In this document: one piece after another, positions 18,303 through 26,682 of the stretch
Numbering within the stretch: the stretch's first letter is position 1
How the letters are laid out: each line of letters starts with the position of its first letter
From: Ruegeria intermedia
Lineage (GTDB): Bacteria > Pseudomonadota > Alphaproteobacteria > Rhodobacterales > Rhodobacteraceae
DNA length: 64,000 nt
Assembly: GCF_900129345.1 (NCBI RefSeq)
Contig: NZ_FQVK01000011.1
Coordinates: 54,027-118,026 of the forward strand
Direction of reading: 5' to 3'
Notes under the pieces: generated by a model
Databases searched by the model: none
What the model was told of the DNA's origin: nothing
Seen by the model: the letters and a program-made list of their open reading frames with translations, nothing else
Translations under genes and position numbers: made by a program

Positions 18303-18656
18303 TCAGCTTTCCTTCGGCGCCACGGGCGCCCGGTACTCGTCCTTGACCTGTCCGCCAAGGCGTTCGATCTCCTTGCGGATCGCTTCTCGCTCGCCTTCGG
18401 GCAGGCGGCGGATATCGACGGTCATCCCGTCGTGATAGGCCCAGATGAAGGCATGGACCCAAGGGATCACGGCCAGGAAACCCATCCAGCCCATCATCTT
18501 GACCGCCTCGGCATGCGGGTGGTTCCGCTTGATCGCGATCCGGCCGGGCAGGCCCATGATGAACAGAAACAGCGCCATCACCGCCGCCAGCAACAGGATC
18601 AGCGCGACGAAAGTCAGATAGTCATAGAAGCCCAACGGTTGTCCCAGCAGTCCCAT
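18303..18656 (-). CDS. DUF3302 inner-membrane protein (YiaW/YibI-like)
   Basis: The protein has 117 residues starting MGLLGQPLGFYDYLTFVALILL. The ATG at 18656 has AAGGAGGTG directly upstream, so the longer frame starting at 18716 is rejected. Two membrane helices (about 11-35 and 52-70) flank the signature GLPGRIAIKRNHPHAEAVKMMGW, very similar to the DUF3302 family motif. The C-terminal 40 residues are charged and cytoplasmic or periplasmic. Family function is unknown; members pair with HlyD-type proteins, as here with 21 bases between genes. Confidence 0.88.
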   Translation of the reverse strand: MGLLGQPLGFYDYLTFVALILLLAAVMALFLFIMGLPGRIAIKRNHPHAEAVKMMGWMGFLAVIPWVHAFIWAYHDGMTVDIRRLPEGEREAIRKEIERLGGQVKDEYRAPVAPKES

Positions 18657-18690
18657 CTTCGCACCTCCTTCCGGGCCGGCGGCCCCATCG

Positions 18691-19260
18691 TCAGTTTCCC
18701 GGGGCCAGGTCGTCAATCAGTTTGTAGTCGGTGGGGGGGTCCGCGCAGACGCCCGGACCGCATTCCAACAGCGTCGAACCAGCGTTCAGAACCGCAAGAC
18801 CCAGCATGACAAAGAACGCGACCTTCGCCAGCCTGTTGCCGCCAAAGCGCGGCTGGGCGCGGCGGTCGTCGACATATTGCCGGTCGAACATCAGCATGAT
18901 CGCAGTGCCCAGGAGGATCAGGAAAAAGCAGATCGCGGCCCAGGTGTAGTAGTGCAGGCCCAGAACCGGAGACCCATAGTGCCCGGTTCCCGGCACGATA
19001 TGCAGCAGGATCTGCCGGACCGAGACGCTGCCGCCATAGAGCGCCGCGATCAGCACCATCGCATAGTGCTGCGGCCGCGGCCCGTACAGCAGGTTCAGCC
19101 CCAGCCCGACGCCCACCGCCACGAAACCCACCCGTTGCAGCAGGCACAGCGGGCAGGGCAGTTCATACAGCGCCAGCTGATAGACATAGGCCAGCACCAG
19201 CACCAGGCTGACGGCCAGCATGCCGATGGCGTTCAACGTACGGGACAGGTCCGGTGTCAT
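18691..19260 (-). CDS. DsbB-like disulfide-bond oxidoreductase with displaced second cysteine pair
   Basis: The 189-residue protein has CPLC at 36-39 just after the first helix, followed by LLQRVGF as in DsbB, which reoxidises periplasmic thiol oxidases using quinone. Five hydrophobic segments are visible (about 10-30, 43-60, 65-82, 105-126, 145-163). The second periplasmic loop (83-104) lacks the cysteine pair of classic DsbB; instead C167 and C172 lie in the C-terminal tail (LLECGPGVCADPP), which topology also places outside. A small DUF5993 gene lies 9 bases upstream, a common partner. Its presence in an export-like operon suggests oxidation of a substrate or adaptor there (inference). Confidence 0.85.
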   Translation of the reverse strand: MTPDLSRTLNAIGMLAVSLVLVLAYVYQLALYELPCPLCLLQRVGFVAVGVGLGLNLLYGPRPQHYAMVLIAALYGGSVSVRQILLHIVPGTGHYGSPVLGLHYYTWAAICFFLILLGTAIMLMFDRQYVDDRRAQPRFGGNRLAKVAFFVMLGLAVLNAGSTLLECGPGVCADPPTDYKLIDDLAPGN

Positions 19261-19269
19261 CGGCGTCTC

Positions 19270-19425
19270 CTACAGCTGAATGCTCAGTTGGCTGGTGGCG
19301 TGGTATTTCAGCCAATAGACGCTCAACGCCAGCGTGAAGAAGAACACGGCGGTGCCGATCCGGTGTCTTCCAAAGTAATTCAAGGCCATCACGGCCGCCA
19401 AAAGCGCAAACAAAAGTGCGATCAT
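19270..19425 (-). CDS. DUF5993 small membrane protein
   Basis: The 51-residue protein MIALLFALLAAVMALNYFGRH has two hydrophobic helices (about 2-18 and 24-40) around GRHRIGTAVFFF. The ATG at 19425 has a GGGAGGACC ribosome site, so the longer frame beginning at 19488 is not used. DUF5993 proteins are short, conserved and normally encoded next to dsbB; their function is unknown. This is the first gene of the minus-strand operon that continues with dsbB, DUF3302, hlyD-like and nodT. Confidence 0.82.
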   Translation of the reverse strand: MIALLFALLAAVMALNYFGRHRIGTAVFFFTLALSVYWLKYHATSQLSIQL

Positions 19426-19524
19426 GGCCCGGTCCTCCCTTCCCGTGCGATGATGCAGTTCACGCGATAGTGGCAGGCGGTCGGCCATCTGGCAAGCTTT
19501 GCCGACGATGGCCGTGAATGGCCG

Positions 19525-20286
19525 TCAGCGGCAGATCACCAGACGGGTCTGCCATTCCCGGCAGCGGTCCGGCAGCGGCGCCGGGGGGGGGGTGTCGGTG
19601 TAGAAGGTGTCGATCTCGGCCAGCGAGGCGATGCGGGCAGGCGCCGAGCGCTGAAACTTGGACCCATCCGCCACCAGCCACACCCGCCGGGCCTGGGCGA
19701 TGATCGTCTGGCTGACGCTGACCTCTTGAAAATCGAAATCCAGCAGATCGCCTTCGGCATCCAGGGCGGAACAGCCGATGATCGCGTGATCGAACTTGAA
19801 CTGGCGGATCGTGTTCACGGTCAGATTTCCGATCAGACCGCCATCGGCGCGGCGCAGAATACCGCCGGCCACGACGATCTGGCAGTCGGGGTTCTCGACC
19901 AGGATGTTGGCGACGTTCATGTTGTTGGTGACCACCATCAGGTTCTTGTGGCCCAGCAACTGGCGCGCGACGGCCTCGGTCGAGGTTCCGATGTTCAGAA
20001 ACACCGAGGCACCATCGGGGATATCGGCCGCGCAGCGCCGGGCAATGCGCGCCTTGGCCTCTTCGTTCAGGTCGCGCCGGTCCTCATAGCCGATATTGGT
20101 CACGCCCGACCGCAGCACCGCGCCACCATGCACCCGGTCCAGCTTGCCGGCCTCGGCCAGTTCGGTCAGATCGCGGCGGATGGTCTGGACCGTGACCCCG
20201 AAGCGCTCGGCCAGGTCATCAACCGAAACGCGCCCGTTCCGTTTGGCCAGTTCAAGGATGTCGGTTTGGCGAAAGGACAGCGACAT
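19525..20286 (-). CDS. glpR: DeoR-family repressor GlpR
   Basis: The 253-residue protein has an N-terminal DeoR helix-turn-helix (ILELAKRNGRVSVDDLAERFGVTVQTIRRDLTEL) and a sugar-phosphate isomerase-like effector domain (FLNIGTSTEAVARQL, ending with VADGSKFQRSAPARIA). It is divergent from glpD, so glycerol-3-phosphate is the expected effector. Repeats of TCGTTTTTG and AAACGAAC in the 226-base space between the genes are the likely operators, indicating control of glpD and autoregulation. Confidence 0.9.
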   Translation of the reverse strand: MSLSFRQTDILELAKRNGRVSVDDLAERFGVTVQTIRRDLTELAEAGKLDRVHGGAVLRSGVTNIGYEDRRDLNEEAKARIARRCAADIPDGASVFLNIGTSTEAVARQLLGHKNLMVVTNNMNVANILVENPDCQIVVAGGILRRADGGLIGNLTVNTIRQFKFDHAIIGCSALDAEGDLLDFDFQEVSVSQTIIAQARRVWLVADGSKFQRSAPARIASLAEIDTFYTDTPPPAPLPDRCREWQTRLVICR

Positions 20287-20308
20287 GGGGGCTCCGATCC
20301 GAGTCTGT

Positions 20309-20329
20309 GTTCGTTTTTGGTCGTTTTTG
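20309..20329. promoter_or_regulatory. GlpR operator candidate near glpR
   Basis: TCGTTTTTG occurs twice in tandem, at 20311-20319 and 20321-20329, with a 10-base period (one helical turn), 23 bases upstream of the glpR start. The sequence is the complement of the AAACGAAC sites near glpD. Confidence 0.55.
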
Positions 20330-20432
20330 CGTGATTTCGCAAGCCCGTATCGGAGCGCGACCCGTCCTGTTGCGCAGAAGACCAGCGAAACTTTGTATCA
20401 CCAGTTGCTCGGCCGGTATCTGCGAAGAAGAA

Positions 20433-20461
20433 AAACGAACATAAACCTTGACCAAACGAAC
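20433..20461. promoter_or_regulatory. GlpR operator candidate near glpD
   Basis: AAACGAAC occurs at 20433-20440 and 20454-20461, 21 bases apart (two helical turns), about 50-80 bases before the glpD ATG. It contains the reverse complement of the TTCGTTT core found beside glpR. Confidence 0.55.
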
Positions 20462-20512
20462 TTCGGTGGCGTTAATGCGCGCATCTCCCGGGCAATATGG
20501 AATCACGCTCAG

Positions 20513-22108
20513 ATGGCACAGGACGACACCCCGATCACCGATCTTTTCATCATTGGCGGCGGCATCAATGGATGCGGCATCGCCCGCGATGCGGCGGGCC
20601 GCGGCCTGTCGGTGGCGCTGGCCGAAATGAACGACCTGGCATCGGCCACGTCTTCGGCCTCGACCAAGCTGTTCCACGGGGGGCTGCGATATCTGGAGTA
20701 TTTCGAGTTCCGCCTGGTGCGCGAGGCGTTGATCGAGCGGGAAACCCTGCTGCGCGCCATGCCGCATATCAGTTGGCCGATGCGGTTCGTGCTGCCCTAT
20801 CACCCCGACATGCGGTTCGACTCGGAAACCCCCACGTCGCGCCTGTTGCGGACCGTCATGCCGTGGATGAAGGGGCGCCGGCCCGCCTGGCTGATCCGCT
20901 TGGGTCTGTTCATGTATGACCACCTGGGCGGACGCAAGACCCTGCCCGGCACGACGTCGCTGAACCTGCGCGCCGCGCCCGAGGGGGCGCCGCTGCAGGA
21001 CCGGTTCGAAACCGCCTATGAATACTCGGACTGCTGGGTCGAGGATTCCCGCCTGGTGGTTCTGAACGCCCGCGACGCCGAGGCGCGCGGGGCGCGGATC
21101 ATGGTGCGCACCAAGGTCCTGTCGGCCGAGCGGGCCGAAGGCGTCTGGCGGATCACCGTGCAGGATTGCGACAGCGGCGCGACCCGCGAGATGCGCGCCC
21201 GGATGCTGATCAACGCGGGCGGGCCTTGGGTCGGCGACATCATCCGCACCAAGATCCGCTCGAATTCGCGCGAAGGCGTCCGGCTGGTGCGGGGCAGCCA
21301 TATCGTGGTGCCGCGCCTGTATGACCATGACAAATGCTATTTCTTCCAGGGCGAGGACGGCCGCATCATCTTCGCCATCCCCTACGAGCAGGACTTCACC
21401 CTGATCGGCACCACCGACCAGGACCACCCCGATCCGTCGGAACCGCCCGTCTGCACCGAGGCCGAGCAGGACTATCTGTGCGCCTTCGCGTCGAAATACT
21501 TCAAGGAACCGGTCACGCGGGATCAGATCGTCTGGACCTATTCGGGGGTGCGGCCCCTGTATGACGACGGCGCGCAAAGCGCCACGGCAGCGACGCGGGA
21601 CTATACGTTGAAGGTGGACGCCGAGGGCGGCGCGCCGGTTCTGAACATTTTCGGGGGCAAGATCACCACCTATCGCCGGCTGGCCGAAAGCGCGATGGAC
21701 AAGGTCGCCGAGCATTTCCCGGACCTGCCCGGCCCCTGGACCGCGGGCGTTGCCCTGCCGGGCGGAGATTTCCCGGTGGATGGGGTGCAAGGCCTGATCG
21801 ACGGCTTGATGGCCGAATACGGTTTTCTGACCCAAAGCTGGGCGCGTCGATTGGTGCGGGCCTATGGCACCGAGGCGCGGCTGATCCTGGGCGATGCAAA
21901 ATCCGCCGCGGATCTGGGCGAAGATTTCGGGGCGACCCTGACCGAGCGCGAAGTGGTCTGGCTGATGGACAAGGAATATGCCCGCACCGCACAGGACGTG
22001 ATCTGGCGGCGCAACAAGCTGGGACTGCGCCTGAGCGCCGATCAGGTCGCGCGGCTGGACGCGTGGATGCAGGCGCGCCGACAGGCGGAACCCGCGTCGG
22101 CGGGCTGA
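20513..22108 (+). CDS. glpD: Aerobic glycerol-3-phosphate dehydrogenase
   Basis: The 531-residue flavoprotein has the FAD dinucleotide fold at the N terminus (DLFIIGGGINGCGIARDAAGRGL) followed by the GlpD signature SSASTKLFHGGLRYLEYFEFRLVREAL. It oxidises glycerol 3-phosphate to dihydroxyacetone phosphate at the membrane and passes electrons to quinone. The ATG at 20513 gives the family N terminus; the long in-frame extension back to 20096 runs through the divergent glpR gene and is not real. The Shine-Dalgarno is weak. Control by GlpR is indicated by the operators. No glpK or glpF is next to it. Confidence 0.94.
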   Translation: MAQDDTPITDLFIIGGGINGCGIARDAAGRGLSVALAEMNDLASATSSASTKLFHGGLRYLEYFEFRLVREALIERETLLRAMPHISWPMRFVLPYHPDMRFDSETPTSRLLRTVMPWMKGRRPAWLIRLGLFMYDHLGGRKTLPGTTSLNLRAAPEGAPLQDRFETAYEYSDCWVEDSRLVVLNARDAEARGARIMVRTKVLSAERAEGVWRITVQDCDSGATREMRARMLINAGGPWVGDIIRTKIRSNSREGVRLVRGSHIVVPRLYDHDKCYFFQGEDGRIIFAIPYEQDFTLIGTTDQDHPDPSEPPVCTEAEQDYLCAFASKYFKEPVTRDQIVWTYSGVRPLYDDGAQSATAATRDYTLKVDAEGGAPVLNIFGGKITTYRRLAESAMDKVAEHFPDLPGPWTAGVALPGGDFPVDGVQGLIDGLMAEYGFLTQSWARRLVRAYGTEARLILGDAKSAADLGEDFGATLTEREVVWLMDKEYARTAQDVIWRRNKLGLRLSADQVARLDAWMQARRQAEPASAG

Positions 22109-22133
22109 TCACATTGTGGGTGCCAGAAAATAA

Positions 22134-22165
22134 CACCCCGCATCAGCGGGGCGTTTGACTTTTTC
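22134..22165 (+). terminator. Terminator after glpD
   Basis: CCCCGC (22136-22141) pairs with GCGGGG (22146-22151) around ATCA, followed by GTTTGACTTTTTC. It separates the convergent glpD and RND pump genes. Confidence 0.75.
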
Positions 22166-22178
22166 CACCGTCGGGGGC

Positions 22179-25100
22179 TCAGGCCGTTTCCTGGGATGGC
22201 CCCGAGCCCTTGCTGCCCTTGATCCATTCCCGCAGCCCCTGCATCACGGCATAGAGAACCGGAACCACGATCACGCCGACCAGCGTAGCCGCCAACATGC
22301 CGCCGAACACGGCTACGCCAATGGCCTTCTGGCTGGCCGCACCGGCCCCGCTGGCCGCCAGCAGCGGCACGACGCCCAGCAGGAAGGACAGCGCCGTCAT
22401 CATCACCGCCCGAAACCGCTGATGCGCGGCCTCGGCGGCGGCGTCCTTGATGGACAGACCCTTGGCGCGCTGCTCCATCGCGAATTCCACGATCAGAATG
22501 CCGTTTTTCGAGGCAAGCCCCACCAACATGATCATCCCGATCTGTGTGTAAAGGTTGATGTCACTGCCCACAATCGCCACCGCCGCGACCGCGCCGAACA
22601 AGGCCACGATCACCGACAGCAGGATCGAAACCGGCATGGTCCAGCTTTCGTATTGACCCACCAGGAACAGATAGCCGAACAGAACCGCCAGCCCCAGGAT
22701 CACCACGACCAGCCCGCCCGAGGCAAGCTGCTGCTGCGCCGTACCGGTCCATTCGAAGGCATAGCCGGGGGGCAGGGCGGTGGCCGATTCCTCGGTCATC
22801 ACGTTGATCGCGTCTCCGGTCGACAGGCCTTCGGCTGGCACCGCGGTTACCGTGGCCGAGCGGAACAGGTTGTGCCGCTTCAGCAATACCGGTCCCAGCA
22901 CGTTTTCGACGTCGATCAGCGTGCCCAGGGGCACCATCTTGCCCTCGTTCGAGCGCACATACAGGTTCGAGATGTCCTCGACATTGTCGCGATACGACCC
23001 CTCGGCCTGGATCATTACACGATAGACACGGCCGAACAGGTTGAAGTCGTTGACATAGTACGAGCCCAACTGCGCCTGCATGGTTTGAAAGATCTCGGCC
23101 ACCGAGACCTGCAGCGTCTTGGCCTTCTCGCGGTCCAGGTCCACGAACAGCTGCGGCACGTTGGCCCGGAAGGTCGTATAGGCGTGGCCGATTTCCGGCC
23201 TCTGGTTGGCGGCATAGACAAAGGACCCGACTGCCGAGGCCAGATCCTGCGGCGAGCCGCCCCCGGTCTGTTGCACCTCCATTTCGACACCGGCCGACAT
23301 GCCCAAACCCTGGATCGGCGGCGGGTTGAAGGCCACGATCGAGGCGGCGGATTCGCCATTGGCGATGGCCAGCACCTTCTGCAGGATGGCGTCGGCGCTC
23401 AGGTCTTCATCCTGGCGGTCGTCCCAGTTGTCGAGGTTCACGAAGATCGCCGCGCCGTTGGTGATGGTGCCGTTGAGCAGCGAAAAACCGTTGATCAGCA
23501 CGGTATTGGCCACGCCGGGGATCTGGCGGATCTGGTCGTCGACGCGCGTGGTCACGGCCTCGGTCCGTTCCAGGGTGGCCGCGTCGGGCAATTGGATGTC
23601 GACGAACAGGTAACCGTTGTCCTCGAGCGGCAGGAAGCCGCTGGAGGTGTTCGACATGATCGTGACCCCGCCAAAGCCGAACCCAGCGATGATGGCCAAT
23701 GAAACTGCCGGGATGATCAGCAGCTTGCGCACGATGGCCACATAGCCCGCGCGCATCGAGCCGATGAACCCCTCGAACGCGGCCAGCAGCCCCTTGGGCG
23801 GGCCGGACCGCGCCCGCAGGACCATCCCGCACAAGGCCGGAGACAGCGTCAGCGCGTTGATGGACGAGATCACGACCGCGGTGGAAATGGTGACCGCGAA
23901 CTGCGAATACAGCCGCCCCGAGATCCCGGGCATGAATGTTACGGGCACGAACACCGCCAGCAGGACAAGCGTGGTCGCGATGACGGGGCCGGTGATCTGG
24001 CCCATCGCCTTGCGCGTCGCCTCGGCGGGCGGCAGGCCTTCCTCGGCGATGATGCGTTCCACGTTCTCGACCACCACGATGGCGTCATCGACCACGATGC
24101 CGATGGCCAGCACCAGCGCGAACAGAGAGATCGTGTTCAGCGACATGCCGAACAGCAGCAGGAAGGCGAAAGTCCCGATCAGCGAAACCGGAATGGCCAC
24201 CGCCGGAATGATCGTGGCCCGCCAACTGCCCAGAAACACGAACACGACCGAGATCACCAGGATGAAGGTCAGGATCAGGGTAGAAACCACGTCGTTCAGG
24301 GATTGTTCGACGAAATCGGTGGTATTGAACGGAATCGCGTATTCGACATCCGTCGGGAAGGCGCGCGACAGGCGCTCCAGTTCCGCCTCGACCCGTTCGG
24401 ACACGGCCAGGGCGTTGGCGCCGGGTGCCTGATAGATGCCGATCACGGTGGCAGGCACGGCTTGGAAATACCCCGATGCGGCATAGTATTCCGCCCCCAG
24501 CTCGACGCGCGCGATGTCACGGACCCGCACGATGGATCCGGCGTCGCCGGTGCGGATCACGATGTCGCCGAATTCATTGGCCGACGTCAGGCGCCCCTTG
24601 GTCTTGATCGTGTATTGAAAGGTCTGGCCCTCGGGCACCGGCGGGGCGCCGATCGAGCCGGCCGACACCTCGATATTCTGCTCGCGAATGGCCGAGATCA
24701 CGTCACCCGGCGTGATCGACAGGGCGGACATCTTGTCGGGATCCATCCAGATCCGCATCGCGTATTCCAGGTTGGTCAGAACGTCGGCCTTGCCCACGCC
24801 CTGCACCCGCGCCAGCGCATCCTTGAGGTTGATCGACGCGTAGTTCGACAGAAACACGCTGTCATAGGTGCCGTTGGGCGAGGTCAGCGTCACCAGCAGC
24901 AGCATGTTGGTCGAGGCCTTCTGGGTCACGACCCCCGATGCGGTAACCTCGGAGGGCAGCGACGACATGGCCTGCGCCACCCGGTTCTGGACGTTGACCG
25001 AGGCGATATCCGGGTCGGTGCCGACCTCGAAGGTGATGTTCAGTGAATAGGATCCGTTGTCCGACGAGGTGGAGGTCATGTAGATCATGTCGTCCACGCC

Positions 25101-25313
25101 GTTGACCTGCGCCTCGATCGGGGCGGCCACGGTGTTTTCCACGGTTTCGGCATTTGCGCCGGTATAGGTCGTGGATACGCTGACGACCGGAGGCGTGATG
25201 TCGGGAAACTGCGCCACCGGCAAGACCAGGTAACCGATGAGGCCCATGATCGTCAGGACCAGTGAAATGACGAAGGCCAGCTTGGGCCGGCTGATGAACA
25301 GGGCGGAAAACAT
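22179..25313 (-). CDS. RND efflux pump, HAE1 family (AcrB/MexB-like)
   Basis: The 1044-residue protein is a full-length hydrophobe/amphiphile efflux pump with two six-helix bundles and two periplasmic porter regions. Visible hallmarks are the N-terminal helix followed by [21 protein letters not shown], the proton-relay aspartates in [17 protein letters not shown], and [42 protein letters not shown] in the second half. The adaptor gene lies 3 bases upstream. No outer-membrane factor is in this operon; the NodT gene at 15541-17133 belongs to another operon but could serve. Substrates are unknown; multidrug or solvent export is typical. Confidence 0.95.
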   Translation of the reverse strand: MFSALFISRPKLAFVISLVLTIMGLIGYLVLPVAQFPDITPPVVSVSTTYTGANAETVENTVAAPIEAQVNGVDDMIYMTSTSSDNGSYSLNITFEVGTDPDIASVNVQNRVAQAMSSLPSEVTASGVVTQKASTNMLLLVTLTSPNGTYDSVFLSNYASINLKDALARVQGVGKADVLTNLEYAMRIWMDPDKMSALSITPGDVISAIREQNIEVSAGSIGAPPVPEGQTFQYTIKTKGRLTSANEFGDIVIRTGDAGSIVRVRDIARVELGAEYYAASGYFQAVPATVIGIYQAPGANALAVSERVEAELERLSRAFPTDVEYAIPFNTTDFVEQSLNDVVSTLILTFILVISVVFVFLGSWRATIIPAVAIPVSLIGTFAFLLLFGMSLNTISLFALVLAIGIVVDDAIVVVENVERIIAEEGLPPAEATRKAMGQITGPVIATTLVLLAVFVPVTFMPGISGRLYSQFAVTISTAVVISSINALTLSPALCGMVLRARSGPPKGLLAAFEGFIGSMRAGYVAIVRKLLIIPAVSLAIIAGFGFGGVTIMSNTSSGFLPLEDNGYLFVDIQLPDAATLERTEAVTTRVDDQIRQIPGVANTVLINGFSLLNGTITNGAAIFVNLDNWDDRQDEDLSADAILQKVLAIANGESAASIVAFNPPPIQGLGMSAGVEMEVQQTGGGSPQDLASAVGSFVYAANQRPEIGHAYTTFRANVPQLFVDLDREKAKTLQVSVAEIFQTMQAQLGSYYVNDFNLFGRVYRVMIQAEGSYRDNVEDISNLYVRSNEGKMVPLGTLIDVENVLGPVLLKRHNLFRSATVTAVPAEGLSTGDAINVMTEESATALPPGYAFEWTGTAQQQLASGGLVVVILGLAVLFGYLFLVGQYESWTMPVSILLSVIVALFGAVAAVAIVGSDINLYTQIGMIMLVGLASKNGILIVEFAMEQRAKGLSIKDAAAEAAHQRFRAVMMTALSFLLGVVPLLAASGAGAASQKAIGVAVFGGMLAATLVGVIVVPVLYAVMQGLREWIKGSKGSGPSQETA

Positions 25314-25316
25314 CGG

Positions 25317-26495
25317 TTATTCCCCCGGCTGTTCTTCGGCGACGACCGCGTCGACGGCCACTCCGGGCCGCACGCGCTGCAGCCCCTCGACGATGACGCT
25401 TTCGCCTTCGCGCAGGCCCTCCTTCACGATCACGGCAGACCCCACGTTGTCGCCCGTGGTGATGTACCGTTGTTCGACCATCTGCTTGTCGTTCACGACC
25501 AGAACGAACTCGCCGCGCTGGTCGCGCTGCAGGGCGGCCTGTGGAATCAGAACTTCGAGCGTGGGTTCCAGCGCCTCGATCTGGACGTTGACGAAAGCGC
25601 CGTCGACGATGAGGCGGTCCTTGTTTTCAAACTCGGCCCGCAGGGTGATGGCGCCGGTCAAAGGGTCGATCCGGTTGTCGACGAACACGATCTTGCCGGT
25701 CTCGGGCAACTCGGTTCCGTTGGGCAGGGTCAGCTTGACCACCGGGCTCTTGTCGCTTTCGGCCAGGGTCGACGCGGTTTCGTTCACCGCTTGAAGAACC
25801 GAGGTGAACTGTTTCTCGTTCAACGAGAAAGTCACATAGATCGGAGCCTCGCTGACCAGGTTCACCAGCGGTTCGGTGTTGGGGCCGACGACATCGCCGA
25901 CGCTGACGTTGATCCGGCCCAGCCGGCCGTCGAACGGTGCGTGGATCTTGGTATAGCTCAGGTCCAGTTCGGCCTGCCGGATCGCGGCCTGTGCCGCCTT
26001 GACCTCGGCCTCGGCCACCAATTCGTTGGCGCGTGCGATGTCGCGCTCGGATTCCGGCGTGGCATCGCGCCGGTACAGCTCTTCCTTTCGGGCCAGATCC
26101 ACCTTGGCCAGTTCCAGATTGGCCTCGGCTCGGTCCAGATCGGCCTTCCGCGCCTCGAGCGTGGCCTGATAAAGGTCGGGCTCGATGGTGAACAGCAGGT
26201 CGCCTTTCTTGACTTCGGCGCCGTCTTCGACCTCGCGGCTCTCCAGGAAACCGCTTACGCGAGCGATGATGTCGACCTTGTTGATCGCCTCGGCGCGGCC
26301 GATGAAGGTGGCTTCCTCGGTGATCTCCTGCGTATAGGCCGCCGCGATCGAGACCTTGGGGGCCGGCGCGCTGGAATCTTCCTGCGCCGACGCCGGCTGC
26401 ATCAGGCCAATTGCGAGGACGGCGGCAGCCAACCGTCCCGCGCGGCCGATGGCGCGGGGCAGAGGAGAGGGGCGCGGCGGGGAAACAGGGTTCAT
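25317..26495 (-). CDS. RND periplasmic adaptor (membrane-fusion protein)
   Basis: The 392-residue protein begins with a signal sequence ending QPASAQE, has a lipoyl half VDIIARVSGFLESREVEDGAEVKKGDLLFTIEP, a coiled-coil hairpin (about 105-170) and the second lipoyl half YTKIHAPFDGRLGRINVSVGD, then beta-barrel and membrane-proximal domains. The start is set at ATG 26495, which has GAACGAGG upstream; the longer frame would need TTG at 26513. It is the first gene of an adaptor-pump pair and lies 187 bases after metG, beyond the metG terminator, so it has its own promoter in that gap. Confidence 0.92.
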   Translation of the reverse strand: MNPVSPPRPSPLPRAIGRAGRLAAAVLAIGLMQPASAQEDSSAPAPKVSIAAAYTQEITEEATFIGRAEAINKVDIIARVSGFLESREVEDGAEVKKGDLLFTIEPDLYQATLEARKADLDRAEANLELAKVDLARKEELYRRDATPESERDIARANELVAEAEVKAAQAAIRQAELDLSYTKIHAPFDGRLGRINVSVGDVVGPNTEPLVNLVSEAPIYVTFSLNEKQFTSVLQAVNETASTLAESDKSPVVKLTLPNGTELPETGKIVFVDNRIDPLTGAITLRAEFENKDRLIVDGAFVNVQIEALEPTLEVLIPQAALQRDQRGEFVLVVNDKQMVEQRYITTGDNVGSAVIVKEGLREGESVIVEGLQRVRPGVAVDAVVAEEQPGE

Positions 26496-26631
26496 GACAA
26501 TTGCCTCGTTCAATGCGGGCGCGCAGCCCGGACCTGCTGTCCGGATCCGAGGGACCAGACGGAATTCTTGGTCAGGATGGAGGCAAAGGGATTATTTCTC
26601 AAGCCTTTGATTGCGCAGGCTTGGTACGGGC

Positions 26632-26658
26632 AAAAAAAACGGGGGCCAGATGGCCCCC
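26632..26658 (-). terminator. Terminator of metG
   Basis: On the minus strand GGGGGCCA-TC-TGGCCCCC (26658-26641) is followed by G and eight T (26639-26632). It lies 25 bases after the metG stop. Confidence 0.9.
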
Positions 26659-26682
26659 TGTTGTACCCGGTCGCTGCGCGGG

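Noticed and set aside
20096..20512. N-terminal extension of glpD
   Set aside because: The extension crosses the divergent glpR gene and the operator region; the FAD-binding start fits ATG 20513.
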